A DNA stretch of 64,000 nucleotides from UMGS1002 sp964570825 (GCA_964570825.1 CAZMZJ010000002.1:62001-126000), one strand, 5' to 3'; shown: positions 42,790 through 51,303, counted from the stretch's first letter. Translations and numbers: made by a program. Notes: generated from the sequence alone by a model not told the origin.

Positions 42790-44031
42790 ATGAGCAATAT
42801 AAAAGACATATCGCTCGCCCCTTCAGGGCGGGACAAAATAAACTGGGTTGCGTCATATATGCCCGTGCTCGGGCAGATACGCTCAGAATTTGAGAAGTCG
42901 CTTCCCTTCCTCGGACTTAAAATTGCAATGTCAATCCATCTTGAAGCGAAAACAGCGTATCTTGCCGAAACGCTTCGCGCCGGAGGAGCCGAGGTTCATA
43001 TAACAGGATGCAATCCTCTGTCTACGCAGGACGATGTGGCGGCAGCCCTTGCTGCTGCCGGAATGGACGTGAACGCGCGGCGTGGCGCAGGCGCAGCCGA
43101 ATATACCGCTCACCTTAAGGCGGCTTTATCCTGCCGCCCGCATCTTATAATTGACGACGGCGGCGACTTCATATCCCTGCTTCACGGCGAGTGCCGTGAA
43201 TACGGCAAAAACCTCATCGGAGGCTGCGAGGAGACCACAACCGGCGTCAGGCGACTTATTTCACGCGAACGCGCAGGGCTGCTTGACTATACGATGATTG
43301 ACGTGAATGACGCCGACTGCAAACATTTGTTCGACAACCGCTACGGAACAGGTCAGTCAACCATTGATGGCATAATGAACACGACGAACCTGATAATCGC
43401 CGGAAAGACTGTCGTCGTGGCAGGCTACGGCTGGTGCGGCAAAGGTTTTGCCATGCGTGCAAAGGGGATGGGGGCGATTGTCATCGTCACCGAAATAAAC
43501 TCGGTGCGTGCAATCGAAGCCGTCATGGACGGATTTTATGTCATGACAATGGATAAAGCGGCTCCTCTCGGCGATTTGTTTGTCACTCTCACCGGCTGCC
43601 GCGACGTAATACGCAAGGAGCATTTTGAAGTCATGAAAGACGGAGTTCTGCTTGCAAACAGCGGGCATTTCGACGTTGAGATTGATAAAAATGCACTTGC
43701 GGCAATGGCGGATAAGGTCTGGGAACGCAAACCGAACATAACGGGTTATCTTATGCATGACGGCAGAGTAATAAATCTGCTCGCAGAAGGAAGGCTTGTT
43801 AATCTTGCCGCCGGTAACGGACATCCGGCTGAAATCATGGATATGTCTTTTGCTCTTCAGGCAAAATGCCTTGAGTATCTTGCCAAAAACGGGCGCGGCC
43901 TTGAAAACAGGGTCTATCCTGTGCCGGCCGATATTGATTCCGAGGTGGCATCTCTCAAGCTTAGGTCGCTTGGCGTAAGCATAGACAGCCTTTCGAACAG
44001 CCAGCGTGAGTATCTAAATAAAATTGACTGA
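42790..44031 (+). CDS. ahcY: Adenosylhomocysteinase (SAH hydrolase)
   Basis: NAD-dependent enzyme splitting S-adenosylhomocysteine into adenosine and homocysteine. About 413 residues from ATG 42790, the short prokaryotic form; the frame is open to 42706 but the extension is not family-like. Motifs: HLEAKTAYLAETLRAGGAEVHITGCNPLSTQDDVAAAL, GGCEETTTGVRRL, NNRYGTGQST-like DNRYGTGQST, and the NAD-binding GYGWCGKGFAMRAKGMGA. The C-terminal KIDSLSNSQREYL-type tail is shorter than the usual KPDHYRY end. Many Clostridia use the Pfs/LuxS route instead, so this is a less common choice. Confidence 0.93.
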   Translation: MSNIKDISLAPSGRDKINWVASYMPVLGQIRSEFEKSLPFLGLKIAMSIHLEAKTAYLAETLRAGGAEVHITGCNPLSTQDDVAAALAAAGMDVNARRGAGAAEYTAHLKAALSCRPHLIIDDGGDFISLLHGECREYGKNLIGGCEETTTGVRRLISRERAGLLDYTMIDVNDADCKHLFDNRYGTGQSTIDGIMNTTNLIIAGKTVVVAGYGWCGKGFAMRAKGMGAIVIVTEINSVRAIEAVMDGFYVMTMDKAAPLGDLFVTLTGCRDVIRKEHFEVMKDGVLLANSGHFDVEIDKNALAAMADKVWERKPNITGYLMHDGRVINLLAEGRLVNLAAGNGHPAEIMDMSFALQAKCLEYLAKNGRGLENRVYPVPADIDSEVASLKLRSLGVSIDSLSNSQREYLNKID

Positions 44032-44137
44032 TGCAAGCAAAAAAAAATATTATTATATAAATTCCAAAATTTTTATAACAATATCCCGTGTTCTCATTTT
44101 GTCTCTTGTCTATTGCCTCTTTTCTCTTGCCGCATTT

Positions 44138-44151
44138 ATTTCCCGGGAAAA
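44138..44151. promoter_or_regulatory. Noc-binding-site-like palindrome (copy 2)
   Basis: ATTTCCCGGGAAAA, identical to the site at 5188-5201 (the shared 16-mer TTATTTCCCGGGAAAA starts at 44136) and 13 of 14 to the Bacillus Noc site. Intergenic, upstream of mnmG and 2.9 kb from noc. Confidence 0.65.
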
Positions 44152-44154
44152 ATA

Positions 44155-44171
44155 ACTCTACTGTGAGTAGA
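44155..44171. repeat. CTACTG..GTAGA palindrome, copy 1
   Basis: ACTCTACTGTGAGTAGA: arms TCTAC / GTAGA around a 5-base centre TGTGA. It is related to the palindromes at 51147-51173 and 52456-52476. It lies 4 bp from the Noc-like site and about 50 bp before the mnmG start. Confidence 0.55.
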
Positions 44172-44203
44172 ATTGTCATATATCATATAATTATTTGCCA
44201 CTG

Positions 44204-44246
44204 AAAGGAGCTTCGGGTTTTGATAAGCCCGAAGCATTGCAACATG
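44204..44246 (+). promoter_or_regulatory. Hairpin between the mnmG Shine-Dalgarno and a downstream ATG
   Basis: SD AAAGGAG (44204-44210) is followed at once by the perfect stem GCTTCGGG (44210-44217) / CCCGAAGC (44228-44235), then ATTGCAAC and ATG 44244. The SD fits a TTG at 44220 by linear spacing, but the hairpin would also bring it within reach of ATG 44244. Confidence 0.55.
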
Positions 44247-46118
44247 ATAAACCACACCCAAGTCGCCGTAATCGGCGCCGGACATGCCGGTGTTGAAGCC
44301 GCTCTTGCGTCAGCCCGTCTCGGCGTTGACACTGTGCTTTTTACTCTTTCGCTTGATTCGCTTGCAAATATGCCCTGTAATCCTTCAATCGGAGGCACGG
44401 GTAAAGGCCATTTGGTTTATGAGATAGACGCTCTTGGAGGCGAGATGGGGCGCGCCGCTGATGCTGTAACTCTGCAGTCGCGCACGCTCAATCTCGGCAA
44501 AGGCGCCGCCGTGCACTCAAAACGCATTCAGGCTGACAGACGGCGGTATCAGGAAATAATGAAGCACACGGTTGAAATGACCGAAAATCTTCGTCTTGTG
44601 CAGGCTGAAATAACCGATATAAGGACAGAACAAACCTCTTCAGGAAAGCGTATTTCGGCTGTAATAACACGCCTTGGCGAAATCTGGGAGTGCGAATGCG
44701 CAATCGTCTGTACGGGAACATATCTTGAAGGTCGTATTTTTGTGGGAGATGTAACCTACGAGAGCGGTCCTGACAATATATGCGCCGCCAAAGGTCTGTC
44801 GTCGGCTCTTGCGCGCGAGGGCGTCAGCCTCATGCGGTTTAAGACCGGAACCCCGCAGCGCGTAAAACGTTCGACAATTGATTTTTCTGTTCTTGAGGAA
44901 CAGCCGGGAGAGCAGTTCCCTATTCCTTATTCGGCTGACACACCCGAAGATAAATTTGACAATATGAAGCAGTACAGCTGCTATATTGTCTACACTTCTC
45001 CAAATACCCATGATATCATACATGAAAATATAAAACGTTCGGCTCTTTTTTCCGGCCATATACACGGTACCGGACCGCGCTATTGCCCTTCAATTGAGGA
45101 CAAGGTCGTTCGCTTTGCCGATAAGGAAAGGCATCAGCTGTTTGTCGAGCCGATGGGATCCAATACGGAGGAAGTCTATGTTCAGGGATTTTCCACTTCC
45201 ATGCCTGCCGAGATACAATATAAAATGCTGCGTTCCCTTCCGGGTTTCTCGCGCGCGGAAATAATGCGTTACGCATATGCCATCGAATATGATTGCTGCG
45301 ACCCCACTCAGCTTGACGCTCGGCTTGAGTTCAAAAGCATTTCCGGACTTTTCGGAGCGGGACAGTTCAATGGTACCTCCGGATACGAAGAAGCCGCCGC
45401 GCAGGGCCTTGTAGCCGGTATAAACGCGGCGCTCAAAATCAAAGGCGAGGAGCCTCTTATTCTTGAGCGTTCAAGCTCTTATATCGGTACTCTCATTGAT
45501 GATCTCATTATAAAAGGTACTAATGAACCATACCGCATGATGACCTCGCGCTCCGAATACCGTTTGCTTCTGCGCCAGGATAATGCGGATATTCGGCTTA
45601 CTCCGCTTGGCTATCGCGTAGGGCTGATATCAGACGACAGATATATGCGTTTCCTCAAGCGCAAGGAACAGATTGAAAATGAAACATATCGCCTGGAACA
45701 TACGTTCTTGTCCCCTGCTGAGGCAAATCCATTCCTTGAAAAATTCGGACTGCCTCCGATAACATCCGGCATTTCTCTTGCCGAACTGATTAAACGGCCC
45801 GAACTCGGCTATAATGAAATTTCTGTTCTCGATTCGAATAGGCCCCGTCTTCCCCGCTCGGTCGCGCTGACAGTCGGAATAAATATTAAATATGAAGGCT
45901 ATATCAAGCGCGAGCTTGCCGAAGTCGCACGGCACGCAAAACTTGAAAATTTTGTTCTGCCGGATAATATCGACTATATGTCAATACGCGGACTGCGCAT
46001 TGAAGCTGCGCAGAAACTCACAAAATTCAGACCGCACACAATAGGTCAGGCGTCCCGCATCAGCGGCGTAAACCCCGCCGATATATCAGTTCTTCTGATT
46101 TATTTCGGCAAAAAGTAA
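44220..46118 (+). CDS. mnmG: tRNA uridine-5-carboxymethylaminomethyl modification enzyme MnmG (GidA)
   Basis: FAD-dependent partner of MnmE in wobble-uridine modification. 632 residues from TTG 44220, or 624 from ATG 44244. FAD-binding VAVIGAGHAGVEAALASARLG at the N-terminus, MPCNPSIGGTGKGHLVYEIDALGGEMG, ARLEFKSISGLFGAGQFNGTSGYEEAAAQGLVAGINAALK and the C-terminal FRPHTIGQASRISGVNPADISVLLIYFGKK are all standard. TTG is kept because AAAGGAG lies 9 bases before it, although a hairpin makes ATG 44244 a real alternative. Followed 17 bp later by rsmG, the usual order. Confidence 0.96.
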   Translation: MISPKHCNMINHTQVAVIGAGHAGVEAALASARLGVDTVLFTLSLDSLANMPCNPSIGGTGKGHLVYEIDALGGEMGRAADAVTLQSRTLNLGKGAAVHSKRIQADRRRYQEIMKHTVEMTENLRLVQAEITDIRTEQTSSGKRISAVITRLGEIWECECAIVCTGTYLEGRIFVGDVTYESGPDNICAAKGLSSALAREGVSLMRFKTGTPQRVKRSTIDFSVLEEQPGEQFPIPYSADTPEDKFDNMKQYSCYIVYTSPNTHDIIHENIKRSALFSGHIHGTGPRYCPSIEDKVVRFADKERHQLFVEPMGSNTEEVYVQGFSTSMPAEIQYKMLRSLPGFSRAEIMRYAYAIEYDCCDPTQLDARLEFKSISGLFGAGQFNGTSGYEEAAAQGLVAGINAALKIKGEEPLILERSSSYIGTLIDDLIIKGTNEPYRMMTSRSEYRLLLRQDNADIRLTPLGYRVGLISDDRYMRFLKRKEQIENETYRLEHTFLSPAEANPFLEKFGLPPITSGISLAELIKRPELGYNEISVLDSNRPRLPRSVALTVGINIKYEGYIKRELAEVARHAKLENFVLPDNIDYMSIRGLRIEAAQKLTKFRPHTIGQASRISGVNPADISVLLIYFGKK

Positions 46119-46135
46119 GTATAGCGGAGATTTTA

Positions 46136-46867
46136 ATGGACATAAAAAATTTTTCGCAAATCCTCGATTCCGCATTTTATGAAAACGGCCTTTCACACTT
46201 ACTGACAGAAAAGAGCCGAGAACAATTGTTCGCTTTGGCGTGTCTGCTCATATCGGAAAATAAAAAATACAATCTCACATCAATTGATTCATACGATGGC
46301 GTAATATATAAACATTTTGCGGATTCGCTGCTTATATCTGAATTTATTCCATCCGGCTTTTCAGTTATCGACATAGGCTGCGGGGCCGGTTTCCCTTCCC
46401 TGCCTTTGGCAATAGCCCGTCCTGACCTTAACATTACCTCCCTTGACAGCAACACAAAAAAGACCGGTTTTATTGATATTTGTATCAATAAATTGTCATT
46501 AAATAATATTCATGCAGTAAACAGCCGCGCTGAAGACGCCGCCTTTTCCACTTTAAGAGATTCATTTGATACGGCTGTTGCAAGAGCTGTAAGCTCTTTT
46601 CCTGTTTTATCCGAACTCTGCATACCTTTCGTGCGACCGGGCGGCAAGTTTTTAGCGATGAAGGGACCCGAAGCGTTTAATGAAATCGGCAACTTCAAGA
46701 ATTATTTGACTTCTCTAAACTCCGGCAATACTGAAATCCGCACTTATGAATTGCGGATTAAAACACGTCATGAAGCACGAACGCTGATTTCAACCGAAAA
46801 ACTCGGAAAAACTCCTGATAATTTTCCGAGAAAATATTCACAAATAATTAAAAAGCCGCTTTCATGA
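46136..46867 (+). CDS. rsmG: 16S rRNA (guanine-N7) methyltransferase RsmG
   Basis: SAM-dependent methyltransferase for a 16S rRNA guanine (G527 in E. coli). 243 residues: N-terminal ISENKKYNLTSIDSYDGVIYKHFADSLL, SAM-binding VIDIGCGAGFPSLPLAIARPDLNITSLDSNTKK, ARAVSSFPVLSELCIPFVRPGGKFLAMKGP and C-terminal FPRKYSQIIKKPL (the family's PRxxG/PxK-type end). GGAG is about 8 bases before the ATG. Terminator follows at 46850-46876, so mnmG-rsmG is separate from noc. Confidence 0.96.
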   Translation: MDIKNFSQILDSAFYENGLSHLLTEKSREQLFALACLLISENKKYNLTSIDSYDGVIYKHFADSLLISEFIPSGFSVIDIGCGAGFPSLPLAIARPDLNITSLDSNTKKTGFIDICINKLSLNNIHAVNSRAEDAAFSTLRDSFDTAVARAVSSFPVLSELCIPFVRPGGKFLAMKGPEAFNEIGNFKNYLTSLNSGNTEIRTYELRIKTRHEARTLISTEKLGKTPDNFPRKYSQIIKKPLS

Positions 46868-46876
46868 GCGGTTTTT
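46850..46876 (+). terminator. Terminator after rsmG
   Basis: AAAAGCCGCT / AGCGG-TTTTT stem with a 6-base loop and one bulge, overlapping the rsmG stop and followed by CTTTTTT. Confidence 0.75.
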
Positions 46877-47025
46877 CTTTTTTATAAACAGTACAATCCT
46901 GTTATTTTCGATAGCTATTTAGTATTTTCCCTTGTTTCATTCTATTTTTCTTCATTTCTGCTTCGACATTCTTTTTTCTTCACGGATGTTATCATAATAT
47001 CAACAACATTCGGAGGTGGCTTCAA

Positions 47026-47952
47026 ATGCCGATTACTAAAATTGCAAATCAGCAAAACCAGATGTCTTATGACAAACCGGCGTCAATAAGTGCGCTTGAA
47101 AAAAAAGCCGGAAGCATATTTATGATACCCACAGACCACATTTCTCCAAACAAGCATCAGCCTCGTAAAAATTTTGACTCATCGTCGCTATTGAGATTAG
47201 CGGATTCTATTAAACGTTATGGAATTTTGCAGCCGATAACGGTCAGAAAGACAAACAATTTACAAAATTATTATGAAATTATATGCGGCGAGCGGCGTTA
47301 CCGTGCGGCGATAATTGCCGGGTTTACTTCGGTCCCGTGCAATGTTATTGATTCATCCGATGTTGACTCTGCCGAATTGTCAATCATCGAAAATCTGCTT
47401 CGGGACGATCTTAATATGTTCGAGCAAGCAGAATCTTTTAACCTTTTGATAACAACTTTTAATTTGACTCAGGAGGATGTGGCGTCCCGCATATCCCTCA
47501 GCCAGTCTGCCGTTGCAAACAAACTAAGGCTGCTGCGTTTTACGCCCGACGAACGAAAAATGATTATCGACGCAGGCCTTACAGAACGCCACGCCCGTAC
47601 TTTGCTAAGGCTTCCTGACATCTCAACGCGAATACGTTTTATTGATCTCATAAGGAAAGACAAGCTTAACGTTGCTTCTGCCGAAGCGCTTATTGACAAT
47701 TATCTTCAATATATTTCAAAAAAGCCCGATGACAGCAAAAATCAATCAGACAACAAGTCAAACACGCCCCGTCATTCAACAGGCATCGTTAAAGACATAC
47801 GGATTCTGACAAACACAATTGAAAACGCCGCTGCAATGCTTCGAAAATCAGGAATTATTGTCGAAACAAAAAGCGAGGATACTCCTGTATCATATAATAT
47901 AACTGTATCTGTACTTAAGAAGAATTCAAGCGATAAATTATGTTTCACGTGA
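47026..47952 (+). CDS. noc: Nucleoid occlusion protein Noc (ParB paralogue)
   Basis: CTP-dependent DNA clamp of the ParB/Noc family that in Bacillus blocks division over the nucleoid. 308 residues: CTPase domain with CGERRYRA (88-94) and ENLLRDDLN (122-130), the HTH region LTQEDVASRISLSQSAVANKLRLLRF (147-172), and a C-terminal dimerisation domain. The four positions reported to separate Noc from ParB are Gln160, Lys166, Arg171 and Arg188 (TERHAR); Gln, Lys and Arg match Noc, and the third is basic as in Noc. GGAGGTG lies 9 bases before the ATG. A perfect parS overlaps its last codons and stop. The Bacillus membrane-targeting N-terminus is not obvious. Confidence 0.92.
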   Translation: MPITKIANQQNQMSYDKPASISALEKKAGSIFMIPTDHISPNKHQPRKNFDSSSLLRLADSIKRYGILQPITVRKTNNLQNYYEIICGERRYRAAIIAGFTSVPCNVIDSSDVDSAELSIIENLLRDDLNMFEQAESFNLLITTFNLTQEDVASRISLSQSAVANKLRLLRFTPDERKMIIDAGLTERHARTLLRLPDISTRIRFIDLIRKDKLNVASAEALIDNYLQYISKKPDDSKNQSDNKSNTPRHSTGIVKDIRILTNTIENAAAMLRKSGIIVETKSEDTPVSYNITVSVLKKNSSDKLCFT

Positions 47953-47956
47953 AACA
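47941..47956. promoter_or_regulatory. parS site 1 (perfect), overlapping the noc stop codon
   Basis: TGTTTCACGTGAAACA, a perfect 16-bp palindrome and canonical parS. It encodes the last Noc residues CFT and its TGA stop (47950-47952). Confidence 0.93.
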
Positions 47957-47978
47957 TAATTTTCGGATACTTTTTTGT

Positions 47979-47994
47979 TGTTTCACGTGAAACA
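47979..47994. promoter_or_regulatory. parS site 2 (perfect)
   Basis: A second identical TGTTTCACGTGAAACA, 38 bp from the first (centre to centre), in the noc-soj intergenic region and about 40 bp upstream of the soj promoter -35. Confidence 0.93.
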
Positions 47995-48031
47995 TATATT
48001 TCTAAAACCCGATTATTTTACAATTTTTATA

Positions 48032-48060
48032 TTGCCATAAATGCCGTGCTGTGGTATAAT
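48032..48060 (+). promoter_or_regulatory. Promoter for soj-spo0J
   Basis: TTGCCA (48032-48037), 17-bp spacer, TATAAT (48055-48060), about 38 bp before ATG 48098. Its closeness to two parS sites suggests that ParB spreading could influence it. Confidence 0.78.
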
Positions 48061-48097
48061 TATTTATATAAATATTTACGCAATTTTTGGGGGGCTT

Positions 48098-48859
48098 ATG
48101 GGCAAAATTATTTCTTTTGCCAATCAGAAGGGCGGCGTCGGTAAAACCACATCTGCCGTTAATGTCGCTGCTTCGCTTGGCGTTCTCGGATTTAATGTGC
48201 TGCTTGTCGATCTCGATCCCCAGGGGAATTCAACAAGCGGTGTAGGAGTATCAAAAAAGTCATTAAAACGTTCGATGCAAGATCTTCTTGTTGGCGATGC
48301 GGATATTTCTGATGTGATAATTAAGACAAAATTCAACAATCTTTCCATTATTCCATCAACTATTGCTCTTGCCGGTGCTGAATTTAAGCTTTTTGACGAG
48401 GAAAATAGCCAACTCGAGTTAAAAAACGCGCTTTCTAACGTAAAAGACAGCTTTGATTACATAATAATAGATTGTCCTCCCTCGCTTGGCATGCTCACTG
48501 TCAACGCTCTTTCAGCAAGCGACGGCGTCGTTATCCCTATGCAATGCGAGTTTTATGCTCTTGAAGGCTTATCACAGCTCATGATTACCGTAAGCCGCAT
48601 AAAGCAGCTTTATAATGATAAACTCACTGTAACGGGCATTCTCGTTACCATGCATAATAAGCGTCTCCTTCTTTCCATGCAGGTTATTTCTGAGCTTGAA
48701 AAACATTATGAGGACAAGCTGTTCAAAACCACAATATCCCGTAATGTAAAATTGTCTGAGGCGCCCGGATTTGGAATGCCTGTTTATTATCATGACAAAA
48801 ATTCAAAAGGCTCCGAGGAATATCTTGATGTTGCAAAAGAATTATCCTCACGCATCTGA
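48098..48859 (+). CDS. soj: ParA-family chromosome partitioning ATPase Soj
   Basis: Deviant-Walker ATPase that moves or organises origins together with ParB. 253 residues from ATG 48098, preceded by a G-run SD; the frame is open further up, but only this start gives the standard MGKIISFANQKGGVGKTTSAVN N-terminus (deviant Walker A with KGGVGKT). Also VDLDPQGNSTSGVG, IIDCPPSLGMLTVNAL and the C-terminal VKLSEAPGFGMPV. Lies 30 bp before spo0J. Confidence 0.97.
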   Translation: MGKIISFANQKGGVGKTTSAVNVAASLGVLGFNVLLVDLDPQGNSTSGVGVSKKSLKRSMQDLLVGDADISDVIIKTKFNNLSIIPSTIALAGAEFKLFDEENSQLELKNALSNVKDSFDYIIIDCPPSLGMLTVNALSASDGVVIPMQCEFYALEGLSQLMITVSRIKQLYNDKLTVTGILVTMHNKRLLLSMQVISELEKHYEDKLFKTTISRNVKLSEAPGFGMPVYYHDKNSKGSEEYLDVAKELSSRI

Positions 48860-48889
48860 TAATAATAAAATATTTTTCAGGAGGGAATA

Positions 48890-49801
48890 ATGTCTAAAAA
48901 GCAAGCCGGCCTCGGCCGTGATTTATACTCATTGTTTGATGACAACTTTATTGAAAGTAAGAAAAGCGCAGGTGTTGTTCTTAAAATTTCCGATATAGAA
49001 CCCCGGAAGGATCAGCCCCGTAAAAATTTTGAACGCGAATCTCTTGAAACACTTGCTGATTCCATCGCAACTTACGGTGTCCTTCAGCCAATCATTGTTC
49101 ATGAGAACACTTCATATCCGGGTACTTATGAAATTATTGCCGGTGAAAGGCGTTGGAGAGCGGCAAAAATGGCCGGCTTATCCGAAATACCCGCAATTAT
49201 TTTGACTGGCGACGATCTGCATGTCGCTCAGATATCTCTTATAGAAAATATACAGCGCGAAAACTTAAATCCCATAGAAGAAGCCTCGGCATATATGGCT
49301 CTTATTGAAAAATTCGGCTTGACTCAGGAACAAGTGTCAAAGCAGATAGGGAAGAGCCGTTCTGCTGTTACAAACACGCTCCGTTTGCTTGATTTACCCG
49401 AAGAGGTTATTGAATTGCTGCGTTCCGGTGAATTGTCGGCAGGACATGCCCGCGCCCTTCTCGGTCTTTCAGATAAAGAAACGATAAAAATGCTTGCAGC
49501 TAAAATTGTTGCAAAGCAGCTTTCCGTTCGCGAAGTTGAAAATTTAATTAAAAAATTAAATTCATCAGCTTCTCTTGCCGACGATGACGATAATCTTTTG
49601 ATTGAAGGAATTAACCATCGCAATATATATATGAAAGAACTCGAGAAACGCATTATGGAATCTCTCGGACGCAAAGCAAAGATATCCTATACGCCAAAGA
49701 AGAAAGTATTGGAGCTTTCTTTTGACAGCGACGAGGATCTTGAAACTTTGCTTACCGCAATTTGCGGAGCAACATTTTTTTCTTCTGTTTCCAATATATA
49801 A
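48890..49801 (+). CDS. spo0J: Chromosome partitioning protein ParB/Spo0J
   Basis: parS-binding CTP-dependent clamp. 303 residues: N-terminal KKQAGLGRDLYSLF (the ParA-stimulating type start), AGERRWRA (84-91), ENIQRENLNPIEEA (119-132), HTH LTQEQVSKQIGKSRSAVTNTLRLLDL and SAGHARALLGL. The specificity positions are Arg157, Thr163, Asp168 and Gly185, ParB-like at three of four and clearly unlike the upstream Noc. AGGAGG is 7 bases before the ATG. Forms an operon with soj. Confidence 0.97.
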   Translation: MSKKQAGLGRDLYSLFDDNFIESKKSAGVVLKISDIEPRKDQPRKNFERESLETLADSIATYGVLQPIIVHENTSYPGTYEIIAGERRWRAAKMAGLSEIPAIILTGDDLHVAQISLIENIQRENLNPIEEASAYMALIEKFGLTQEQVSKQIGKSRSAVTNTLRLLDLPEEVIELLRSGELSAGHARALLGLSDKETIKMLAAKIVAKQLSVREVENLIKKLNSSASLADDDDNLLIEGINHRNIYMKELEKRIMESLGRKAKISYTPKKKVLELSFDSDEDLETLLTAICGATFFSSVSNI

Positions 49802-49837
49802 CTTTTTGCATTACTGAAAGGAATAGGTTAATAAAAC

Positions 49838-51118
49838 ATGCTTGACATTAAGTACATTAAGGAAAACCCCGACGATGTAATCAAACGCCTTGCGGCAAAA
49901 GGAAAAGATGCCGCCGATGATGTTGCGAATATTCTAAGGCTCGATTCCGAACGCCGCACGCTCATTGCCGAAACAGAATCCCTCAAAGCGGAGCAGAACC
50001 GTGTTACAAAGCTTGTGCCTCAATATAAAAAGGAAGGTAAAGACGTTACACCGGTTTTTGACAAAATGAAGCAGCTTTCCGCAACAATAAAGACAAATGA
50101 CGATAAACTCAAAGAGGTTGAAGATCAGTTAACCTCCTATATGTTAGGCTTGCCTAACCTTCCGGATGCGGATCTTCTTCCCGGCGGCAAGGAAAACAAC
50201 CAGCCTTTACGTTATTTCGGAGAGCCGCGCAAATTTGATTTTGAACCCAAAAATCATGTTGACCTTTGCACGGATCTTGGCCTGATTGACTATAAACGCG
50301 GCGTTAAGCTGTCCGGCAGCGGATTCTGGATTTATCGCGGAATGGGCTCCCGCCTTGAATGGGCATTGCTGAATTATTTTATCGACACGCATCTTTCCAA
50401 CGGGTATGAGCTTGTTCTTGTACCGCACATGCTTGGTTATGAATGCGGACTTACAGCCGGACAATTTCCGAAATTCAAAGATGAAGTTTACTGGCTTGAA
50501 ACCGCTGAAGACGAGCGCCGCCGTTTTATGCTTCCCACAGCCGAAACCGCTCTCGTTTCGCTGCATCGTGACGAAATACTCAGTGAGGAAGAACTGCCTA
50601 AAAAATATATAAGCTATACCCCGTGTTTCCGCCGCGAAGCCGGTTCCTACCGTGCTGACGAAAGGGGAATGGTTCGCGGACATCAATTCAATAAAGTCGA
50701 AATGGTTCAGTACACGCTCCCGGAGAAGAGCGATGAAGCCTTTGAAGAGCTTGTTGCAAATGCCGAAAATCTTGTAAAGGGATTAGGCTTCCATTTCCGC
50801 ACCGTCAAGCTTGCAGCCGCCGACTGTTCTGCATCTATGGCACGCACATATGATATTGAAATACACATTCCGTCCATGAACGGCTATAAGGAAGTCAGCT
50901 CTGTTTCCAATGCCCGTGATTATCAGGCGCGCCGCGGCATGATGCGCGTCAAGCGAGCAAACGGAAAAGTTGAATTTTTACACACCTTAAACGGTTCCGG
51001 CCTTGCCACAAGCCGCATACTTCCGGCGATTGTTGAGCAGAATCAGAATGCCGACGGAAGCATCAATGTTCCGGAAGTCCTTCGCAAATATGTCGGCTGT
51101 GATATAATTAAAAAATAA
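49838..51118 (+). CDS. serS: Seryl-tRNA synthetase
   Basis: Class II aminoacyl-tRNA synthetase charging tRNA-Ser. 426 residues, normal. N-terminal antiparallel coiled-coil arm (about 25-105), then motif 1 around GSGFWIYRGMGSRLEWALLNYFID, motif 2 CFRREAGSYRADERGMVRGHQFNKVE, and motif 3 NGSGLATSRILPAIVEQNQNADGSI. AAAGGA is about 14 bases before the ATG. Its position after spo0J is common in Clostridia. No T-box leader fits in the 36 bp ahead of it, so it is probably co-transcribed with soj-spo0J. Confidence 0.97.
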   Translation: MLDIKYIKENPDDVIKRLAAKGKDAADDVANILRLDSERRTLIAETESLKAEQNRVTKLVPQYKKEGKDVTPVFDKMKQLSATIKTNDDKLKEVEDQLTSYMLGLPNLPDADLLPGGKENNQPLRYFGEPRKFDFEPKNHVDLCTDLGLIDYKRGVKLSGSGFWIYRGMGSRLEWALLNYFIDTHLSNGYELVLVPHMLGYECGLTAGQFPKFKDEVYWLETAEDERRRFMLPTAETALVSLHRDEILSEEELPKKYISYTPCFRREAGSYRADERGMVRGHQFNKVEMVQYTLPEKSDEAFEELVANAENLVKGLGFHFRTVKLAAADCSASMARTYDIEIHIPSMNGYKEVSSVSNARDYQARRGMMRVKRANGKVEFLHTLNGSGLATSRILPAIVEQNQNADGSINVPEVLRKYVGCDIIKK

Positions 51119-51146
51119 TCAATAATTTCCCTCGTTTTGCCGTTAT

Positions 51147-51173
51147 GCCGACTCTACTGCCGGTAGAGTCGGC
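51147..51173 (+). repeat. CTACTG..GTAGA palindrome, copy 2, after serS
   Basis: Perfect 11-bp stem GCCGACTCTAC / GTAGAGTCGGC around TGCCG, 29 bp after the serS stop. It could act as a terminator hairpin, but no T-run follows, and its core CTACTGCCGGTAG recurs at 52456-52476. Confidence 0.65.
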
Positions 51174-51303
51174 TGATATCGGCGCATTTAAGCCTTTTGT
51201 TCCGATTTTTAATGGTAATTTTAGATTGCATTAAAAATATCCGGCCGCCTGAATTTTCACTCATAAAATCCGGTTCGAATTTTGCCGAAGGGAGGCGACC
51301 TCT

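Noticed and set aside
46868..48097. A replication origin near noc-soj-spo0J.
   Set aside because: No cluster of DnaA boxes (TTATCCACA or close variants) was seen there or elsewhere, and dnaA, rpmH and yidC are not in the window.
49802..49837. A T-box leader for serS.
   Set aside because: Only 36 bp separate spo0J and serS, too little for a T-box, and no terminator lies between them.
51250..51300. A GGTTCGAAT stretch resembling a tRNA T-arm.
   Set aside because: No acceptor, D or anticodon arms can be folded around it; no tRNA was found anywhere in the window.
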